64,000 bases of DNA from Cunninghamia lanceolata (Eukaryota > Streptophyta > Pinopsida > Cupressales > Cupressaceae). The stretch spans positions 2,294,001 to 2,358,000 of the forward strand of contig BSBN01001484.1 in the NCBI GenBank assembly GCA_027924645.1, in the 5' to 3' direction. The translations under genes were made by a program, and so were the position numbers. The notes under the pieces are model-generated. The model worked only from the letters and a program-made list of their open reading frames with translations. It searched no databases and was not told the DNA's origin. Below, in pieces: positions 57,343 to 64,000 of the stretch (position 1 is the stretch's first letter; every line of letters starts with the position of its first letter).

Positions 57343-58699
57343 ATGTTTACCCCTCAAGTGATAGAGATTATGGAGAGGCCCCAACCTAAATTCAAGAAGA
57401 ATCCATACAAATCACTTGAAACTGATCCGAATGGTGCATTCTTTGAGGTCCCACATGGAGTTATGCATACGAAAGACATTAGGGCATACATTCATGCAAA
57501 CCTAGAAGAGTATGATCATATGAAACTAGGGTAATTCTATTTGGACAAGCTGACTGATGATAAGTTTGAACTGAAAGAAGCATTTCATACGCTGAATGAG
57601 AAGAAGCTAGATGTATGGATTGATTTTCCTATGTTTTTTGAAGATGCTTGGGTCTGATATACCCTAAGCAAAATTCATGACAAATTTATGTGGATAGACA
57701 TGAGACATATGATTACTAAAGATGCCATTAAAGCTGTGATTGGCATGTGCTCCACTGGAACAATTTCAACATTAAAGTCTGTGAAGAATAACATAGTGAT
57801 GCAATTAACTAGTGCAAAGTTTGACAAAAGGGCACTAACTGTCAACAATATTGAAGATTCGGCGGTAAGGTTTGCCTCAATGGTGATTGGTAACAAGGTC
57901 TACTTCTCCAACAAGAAGAATTCAGTTTCGACAATAGCCATATACATAGTATTTGAGATGGTGAAGAAGAATGCATATTATGACCTATGTGAGATGCTTC
58001 GATAACAACTAATGGAGAACTTGAAAAGAACAAAGGACACAAAGTAGTACCCCTTCAAGTATGGAACTTTATCATTTGCCTGCTCTTCTATTTTTTGAAG
58101 GAGTTACCAGGTATGGACAATATTATCTGGCTTGATCACTCTCCTATAGTAGTCCAAATTAGAAATCATCTGCAAAGTTTAGGAGATGTTGATACACAAA
58201 ATGCAACATTATGGGGCTACTTTAAAAAATTTCAAAAGAAAATGCAGACTAGGGCTAGGATTCCTGAAAAGGTTGTGAAGAAATATGAAAAGGAGATTGT
58301 ATTCATGGTAGATAAAGATAAATGCCTCATGGAGGCAGTAGAACCTAGAATAGTATGGGTCCTAGCTATGGGATATGAGGTTACAGAGGATGTTTTAACT
58401 GGCCTAGCTGATTTAATGCTGAGCAAACCAAAGGATCGTAAAGAGGAAAGAATTGGAACCTTTGAAGAAAAATCACTCAAAGTGTTTATGGATCTAAAAC
58501 ACCCTGAAATCAAAAGGAATGCAAGAAAGTGAGTAGATGAGTTTGCAAAAAGCAAAGGATTTATAGATGAAGAAATAAAAGAAGCCAAGTCTGAGGCATT
58601 AAAGGTTGCAAGTGCTCCAAAAGAGCAAACAACAAAGGCTCCAGAGAAAGAAAAAGAGAAATCTGAACCAAAAAATGTTGCAAGTATGGGCCTAACTGG
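57343..58699 (+). pseudogene. D second ORF, 5' part: unknown family
   Basis: The frame begins MFTPQVIEIMERPQPKFKKN at 57343 and runs on past TAA (57535) and TGA (57655) to KDAIKAVIGMCSTGTISTLK and KVYFSNKKNSVSTIAIYIVF near 58000. It then continues in another frame from 58095 with LPGMDNIIWLDHSPIVVQIR, FMVDKDKCLMEAVEPRIVWV and LAMGYEVTEDVLTG, ending in a Lys/Glu-rich stretch cut by the solo LTR. I do not recognise a catalytic motif; it is not RT, integrase, protease or RNase H. The globular, mixed helix-strand look suggests a real folded domain. It sits where pol would be. Confidence 0.6.
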
Positions 58700-59915
58700 T
58701 GTTGTCATTGATGTCAACATACTCATGTTGCATTAATGAGAAGGATTAGATGAGTTGTGTGCTGAGGATATTGAGAAAATTAGTCTCAATCAGGAACAGT
58801 GAAGAACAGTGATGACAAGAAGGTAAAAGTCCTCAATAGGTTGAGGATCAGAGGATGCGGTTTAAAGGGGTTGTAGATATAAGTCTTGAGATGCTCCAGT
58901 CAAGTTTTCAAAGGTCCGCATGAAGATCTAAAGAAGTTATGGTCGCTTAAGTAGGATCGGTTCCGACAGGTGTTCAGAGGTGACAGAGTGTCACAGATAG
59001 GTCCAGTGAGATCCAGAAATTCATTATCCCATTCTGTGGATTTGAGGGAGTGTTGAGGACGTCCCTGTGAAGTATCAACTAGATTGGTTTGTGGTTTGAA
59101 GGTTCGAAAGAGCCTATTCGTTTGTGACAGTGATGACAGACTGTGTTCTTGAAGCTCCAAATGAAGGAGAGAAGATTTCTAGAAGGCTAATAAAGTGCGG
59201 ATGTTCTTGCTGATTCAGGGGAGGTTATGATGATCATTGGATCATGTCTAGTTCATGTTGGTGGTCCACATTGAAGTTAGAGTTTACATTTGAAGAATAA
59301 CCACTGGATATTGGTGTTCTTCTTGAGACTGGCTGACCAGATGTATTACATGTCTTGCGAATGTTCTTGTAGGTGTTTCCTGACTTAGATGATTATTTCT
59401 AAGTCGATGCCTTGTATAAATAAGGCATTGTGAAGTCATTTTGAAGTGTGTCTTGTGGAGATGAGTGAGTGGTAGCGAAGAAGAGAGCGAAAGGTAGAGC
59501 AGAAGTATTGAGCTTAATGGAATTGATTCAAGCATGGTGAAGATACTATTCTCCAGTTCATGTATGTGATACTTATTTCTTTGTAGACAATATGTCTCTT
59601 GTAGGCAGTGAGCCTCTTGTGAGTAGTGTGCTCGAGCAGTGAGCCCTAATTGGCATGTGCCATTTTGTTCTTTCTATTCTTCTAACAGAGAATACATTCT
59701 TAGGTTAATCACCCCATGGTTTTTCCCTTAACCGGGTTTTCCACGTCAAAATCTTGGTGCCTCATGTGTTGATGAGTTTATGCTTTTGATTTGAATACGT
59801 TATATTTCATGTTTAAAATATTGCTAATCACTAAGAGGATTTAAGTGTATAAATAGGAGAAAGTTTTGCACAACTGATTCACCCCCCCTCTCAGTTGTGT
59901 GCCCTAAGTCTAACA
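58700..59915 (+). mobile_element. Solo LTR inserted in D's second ORF
   Basis: Starts TGTTGTCATTGATGTCAACA and ends GTCTAACA, about 1.2 kb. It has a TATAAATAAGG box (59414), GGCAGTGAGCC motifs (59604 on), a GGTTTTTCCC...TTTTCCACGTCAAAATC segment and GATTCACCCCCCC near the end. These are the features of D's LTR in the same order, so it comes from a related family. The coding frame resumes directly after it with EKPTSTSRRRTRASSSAA. Flanks are ACTGG and GAAAA, with no target duplication visible. There is no primer site or interior, so it is a solo LTR. Confidence 0.75.
59414..59421 (+). promoter_or_regulatory. TATA box in the solo LTR
   Basis: TATAAATA followed by AGGCATTGTG, about 700 bases into the LTR. 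Confidence 0.5.
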
Positions 59916-61963
59916 GAAAAGCCTACTTCTACCTCAAGAAGAAGAACAAGAGCCTCCTCCTCTGCTGCAGACACATCTAAGAGCTCCGGTCCACTCCCTA
60001 CAGCTGAGGTTGAGAAAGAAAAGATAGAGCCTACAGAGAAAAGATAGAAGAGAAAGAAAACAAAGGCCACTAAAAGAGTGTATGTGAGCCTTGATGGAGG
60101 AGAAGAAGAAGAAGAAGAGACATAGATTGATGAAGAAATCAAGGCCAAGAAAGCAAAAGCAGATGAGACCACAACAATAAAAAAGGAGAAGCTCGCCGAA
60201 AAAGTCAAAGACAAGAAGAAGAAGAAAGGAGAAAAGACTGAGACCAAAAAAGATGAAGCAACAATATCTTTGGAGACCATAGTCAGTGCAATGGCTAAGC
60301 ATGGGAACTTAAAACCAATTGCTAATTTATATGATGACAGTTCAGATGCAAACAAGGTGATACTTAAAACAATAGTTGTAAATTTTTTGGTTATGTTTAG
60401 TAAAGCATTGATTGAAGTTATAGATGATTTATGAACATTTTGGCCAACATCATGTTAGCAAGAAAAGAGGTAGCTATGGCTAAAGATGTTGAGTTAAAGG
60501 AATATGTACTGATAAAATTGTGCCCAAATATCACCAGGGAAGAAAAGGTTAAAGGCACTAAGATACTTAGTGAAAAGTTTAGAACAAAGAGAAGGGTCAA
60601 CACTCTAATGTCTGGTGATATTGAGAATTTGGTCAAGGAGACTGAGGAGATAACACTAAATGTGTTACATGAGCTGCAAATCCTAACCACTGCTGACACT
60701 AATAAAGAGGAACAAAATGTTAGTGCAAATAATGCAGTTCTGGAGATAAATATGGAAAATAATATGGAACAAAGTGCTGCTACTCCTTCAAAAATCCCAA
60801 GAAAGGATGAAGAAATGAAAGAGCCTAAAAAGGAAAAGAGCTCTAAAGAAAATGTCACACCTGAGGAAAATGTCTCAGAAAGATGGAGTGAGCAAAGAGA
60901 AGAGGTTAATGAGCAGACGGTAGATAACTTTGCTCCAGAAATGGATGATGACAAACAAGAACCAACTCCAGAAAGAGAGGTAAATGAACAAGAGCCTGCT
61001 CATGAAGAACCTCTAGAGAGACAAGATGCTGAGATGTCTCATGTTGAAGATAAGAGAGACACTGCTGAAAAGGATACAGGTAATTCCTTGAGAGAATTTT
61101 TGGAGAAGAAAAAGGAAGCCCAGATTTTGACTGCACTTGAGCTATTGCAAGGACCAATTAACCTTTCTACAATGTCCCCTCTACAAAATTTAAGGTTAGG
61201 AACAATCTTTCAAGCCACGACACAAGAAGAAATTTTGAAATCTCATGTGGAGGATAGTGAGCTGATTAAAGATGCATCAACAATTTTTGAAAAGATTATG
61301 CCTGGGATAAAAAGAGACACATACTTAGCACTGACTACGCAATTGAAGAAGTCTATGGAATCAATCAATTCTCATTTTGAGTCCCTGGAACAAGCTGCAG
61401 AAAAGAAGGTATGGGTAGAGATTGATAACAAGATATTAGTTGAGCTTACTAACAAATTTGCTCAAGATAAAATTTTGTTAGATAAGAGCATAGAGTATGC
61501 ACAGATGGCCATTAAAGAACCTAGTGAACTATATCAATTCAGTCTTACATGGCCTAATAAGACTAAGGACATAAAAGAGAAAATAGATGGATGGGAAACT
61601 CAAATAATGAAGATCTCCAAAAGTTATGATCTGATGAAATATGCAATTGGGAATCAAAGGGCTACAATTGAAACCGTCCATTCTAACATAAGTAAGATGT
61701 AGACCCAGAAGGAGGTCATCAAACATAGAATGAGCTAGCTCCAGGAGATAGCAATCTTTAAGATTGAATCCATGACTAGGCTAGTAGCAGCAGCAGATAA
61801 GACAAGGCGAATTACTGAGGCCCCTGCTACTGTGAAGAAAGTAGAAGAGTTGGTGTCCCAGGTTAATGGGCACATACTAGTTTTGAGTGATGCTAAGGTC
61901 AGTTGGGATGAAGAAGTGGTGAAACTGAAGAAGATCTACCAAGATATTCTCCCTGAAAAATAA
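59916..61963 (+). pseudogene. D second ORF, 3' part: long charged coiled-coil region
   Basis: After the solo LTR the frame is very rich in Lys, Glu, Ala and Thr. TAG codons lie at 60045 and 60123 and a TGA at 60432. A frame change leads into an open run of 423 codons (60431-61702). That run has DVELKEYVLIKLCPNITREE, then a Glu/Lys-rich linker with VNEQEPAHEEPLERQDAEMS, then helical segments such as FLEKKKEAQILTALELLQGP and EKIMPGIKRDTYLALTTQLK. Two more TAG codons (61700, 61737) precede the end at 61963. Joined to 57343-58699 it would be over 1000 residues. The function is unknown; the tail looks like a coiled-coil or structural protein rather than an enzyme. Confidence 0.6.
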
Positions 61964-62067
61964 TAAGCAATTTGACTTCACTTGTAAATATGCAGACAAT
62001 ATAAACAATTTTTGAAGTTTTGGTAACTTGTACATATTTTTGTATCATACACATTTGCCATCGATAT

Positions 62068-62223
62068 CAAAGGGGGAGAATGGAACATGTGAAAAGCACA
62101 AAAAAAAAACTAAAAAACAAGGAGAAAAGCATGAAGTTAGGGGGAGCAGTGTAAAAAGAGTAAGGGGGAGCAGTATAATAGTTTTTCACATCAAGTGTTT
62201 CCATCAATGCCAAAGGGGGAGAT
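62068..62223 (+). promoter_or_regulatory. D polypurine tracts, four copies
   Basis: CAAAGGGGGAGAA (62068), TAGGGGGAGCAG (62138), TAAGGGGGAGCA (62161) and GCCAAAGGGGGAGAT (62209). The last abuts the 3' LTR and is the functional candidate. Repeated GGGGGAG tracts before the LTR are also seen in SIRE-type copia elements. Confidence 0.8.
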
Positions 62224-63680
62224 TGTTTGCAATTTATCTAAGCTTGATGTTTGAAGGTGTTTTCATTGATGGCAACAAGAAAAGGAACAAGGTTGGAAGA
62301 GAGATTTTGCTCCGGTGAAGAAGACTTAGTCAGTTTGGCTAAGTGTTGGCAGTGTACAGAGACAACAACAGAGAGACAGTGTTTGGATTGATATTGGTCC
62401 GTAGTTGAAGACCTAATCATGCAGTTTTGGTATGTTGTTTTAATCCTTACAAGATCTTATATCTAATATTTCAGCCTTTGATATGTACTGGAAACATATC
62501 TTCAAATAGCCTAAGTCTGGCATTACAGAGAATAGAGGTAATCAGAACAGAACACTCACTTGTTTTGGTCCGCACTCCTCCGGTGTTGCATATCTTATTA
62601 TATAGTTTTGAGGTAAATCTAGAGTTGTAGAGTATAAAGTCCACTAGAGTGATAATTTTGAACTACTTAACATCTCTACTTGGCTTGACAGTGTTTGACT
62701 GTGATAGAGTCTGAGTTTTGTTGGTCCGCAGTTTACTACAGATTGATATTATGCTATACGGTTCTAAAGGAAATCTTGGGAATGTATGAAGAGTCTTTGA
62801 TGTGATTTTGAGCAGATCTTGTGGTCCATAGTGAAAGTTGCAGTCTGGCAGATAGACTAAGTCAGTAACAGTCTATGTTTGAGGCCAACATGACAGTTTG
62901 ATCTAAGTACAGTAAGCTCTATTGATTAGAACTTTATCCTAAGTGGTTCTATAGTTGGAGTTGACTTATGAGAAGATGGTTCAAGTGTTAATTGGGTCCA
63001 CTGTGTAATTTGGTGAATGGATTTGGCTGACAAGTTACACAAGGCATGACTACATGCTACACCTCTATTAGCCTATCTAATGTGAAGATTCTAAGTGTTG
63101 TGGATATATATATATAAGATCAAATTTGGTGTTTGAGTGATGAAGAGTGTGAATGTGAATATGTATGTGATGTGTGAAGTACATTGTAAGGGTGACGAGA
63201 GTAGAAGAAGAGAGATCTTACTTGATGTAAAAGCAGAGCAGTGAAATAGAGCAGTCAAAGATGAAGAGTTTTGAGATAGTATTTCTAAGCTTCATTGGAA
63301 CTATAACCATGCATTCATAGATGCAATCAGAGTAGTTCATTTTGGTAGTGATCCACCTCTTTCCTTCTTTCTTTCTCTAGGTAGTGAGCCTGTCTTGGTA
63401 GTGAGCCTTTCTTGCAGTGAGCATTTCTTTGGGTAGTGAGCCCTAAGGTAGTGAGCCTCCTTGTAATTCGGGAATGAAATTACATAATTATTGTGAGCTA
63501 ACAATCACTGTGGTTTTTCCACGTAAAAATCCTGGTGTTCATATGTGATGCTTTGTGGTTGCTTCTTCTATGCTTAATTTTCTTTGTTGTTGTTTGTGGT
63601 AAATGAACTATTAGTTTAATAAGTAAAAGGTTTAATAGAATACTGATTCACCCCCCTCTTAGTAGTTTGGGTGTTCAACA
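62224..63680 (+). repeat. D 3' LTR
   Basis: Starts TGTTTGCAATTT and ends GGGTGTTCAACA. It has a (TA)n TATA region at 63103-63116, GGCAGTGAGCC-type motifs and a GGTTTTTCCACGTAAAAATC segment. In the last, about 15 bases between two TTTCC words are missing relative to the 5' LTR. It shows the uninterrupted sequence at the C2 insertion point. Confidence 0.92.
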
Positions 63681-63685
63681 CCTTA
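63681..63685. repeat. Target-site duplication CCTTA of element D, right copy
   Basis: Exact match to 47619-47623. Confidence 0.92.
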
Positions 63686-64000
63686 TTCATCTTTTAGAAC
63701 TATCTCCTACTTTTTATAATTCTATGGAGTTTTCTTTCATTTAACATATTCTTGTTATGGTTATGTTAGTTAGTCGTTCACAAAATGTTGTGAAATTCAT
63801 GTTGAATGTTATATTTGTCATGGCATCTTCCGTACTTAACAATATAATTATTTCTTAGCATGAAGGATTACTAAGTAGAGTCCTAGAATGTGAATTAGAA
63901 TTTTTTTAAGGATCTTTATCTCATACAATGAGATATCTTTCAAAGGTCACCTAAACTATTGTCGTATTAAAGGAATTAGTCACATTGTGAATGCTATATT
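63686..64000. other. Unassigned flank right of element D
   Basis: AT-rich, no gene or repeat recognised. With D removed it would continue directly from 47623. Confidence 0.5.

Larger units (their letters stand above)
47624..63680 (+). mobile_element. Element D: pol-less LTR retrotransposon with gag-like ORF and large unknown ORF
   Basis: LTRs of about 1.46-1.51 kb (TGTT...CAACA) are flanked by a perfect CCTTA duplication. A canonical initiator-Met primer site lies three bases (ATT, with the T shared) after the 5' LTR, and AAAGGGGGAGA tracts precede the 3' LTR, so the orientation is plus. Inside are a gag-like ORF with five CCHC knuckles and a second, long ORF of no known family. There is no protease, RT, RNase H or integrase on either strand. 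LTR tails (GATTCACCCCCC, TTTCCACGTAAAAAT) and GGGGGAG tracts resemble Ty1/copia elements, so D looks like a non-autonomous copia-type derivative. It is interrupted by C2 in the 5' LTR and by a solo LTR in the second ORF. LTR copies differ at roughly 8-9 percent in the stretch I compared by eye. Confidence 0.85.

Noticed and set aside
59891..60954. Long minus-strand Ser/Phe-rich frames resembling membrane proteins
   Set aside because: Antisense of the charged coiled-coil region of D's second ORF.

Overview
The window reads as nuclear DNA of a land plant with a large, transposon-packed genome. A gymnosperm is my guess from the density and age of long, nested LTR retrotransposons, but nothing in the sequence proves it. 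I see no intact cellular gene, no rRNA or tRNA gene and no CRISPR. The only recognisable host-gene relic is a fragment of an L-type lectin receptor kinase (5327-5553, minus). Almost everything from about 6.5 kb to 63.7 kb is retrotransposon.

Layout. 1-6510: AT-rich intergenic DNA with a 1.4 kb TG-rich minisatellite, local duplications and the lectin-kinase relic. 6511 to about 16.5 kb: element A, a plus-strand Ty3/gypsy element of the Tat type (gag, protease, G-patch-like linker, RT, two RNase H domains, integrase). It is broken by stops and frameshifts, has lost its 5' end, and its 3' LTR begins at 15800. 17648-24114: element C1, minus strand, LTRs of about 1.4 kb and only a protease-like ORF inside. 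24115-46419: element B, a minus-strand relative of A, split between protease and RT by a large coding-empty element (28903-37758, LARD-like, LTRs of about 2.9 kb, perfect GGTCT duplication). 47624-63680: element D, plus strand, flanked by a perfect CCTTA duplication. D has an initiator-Met primer site, a gag-like protein with five CCHC knuckles and a long uncharacterised second ORF, but no recognisable protease, RT, RNase H or integrase. D is itself interrupted by C2 (49004-55498, sister of C1) in its 5' LTR and by a solo LTR (58700-59915) in its second ORF.

How the parts relate. A supplies the uninterrupted reading of the site where the LARD-like element entered B. D's 3' LTR supplies the empty site for C2. 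The nesting order is therefore readable: B before LARD, D before C2 and before the solo LTR. A and B carried a full polymerase set. The LARD-like element, the C family and D carry none that I can see, so they look non-autonomous. All coding regions here are decayed, so the elements are described as relics.

Most notable: D's pol-less plan with a large unknown ORF; the C family's protease with a non-standard Asp-Pro-Asn active site plus a near-perfect 5' splice site at the same place in both copies; and the cleanly datable LARD-like insertion.
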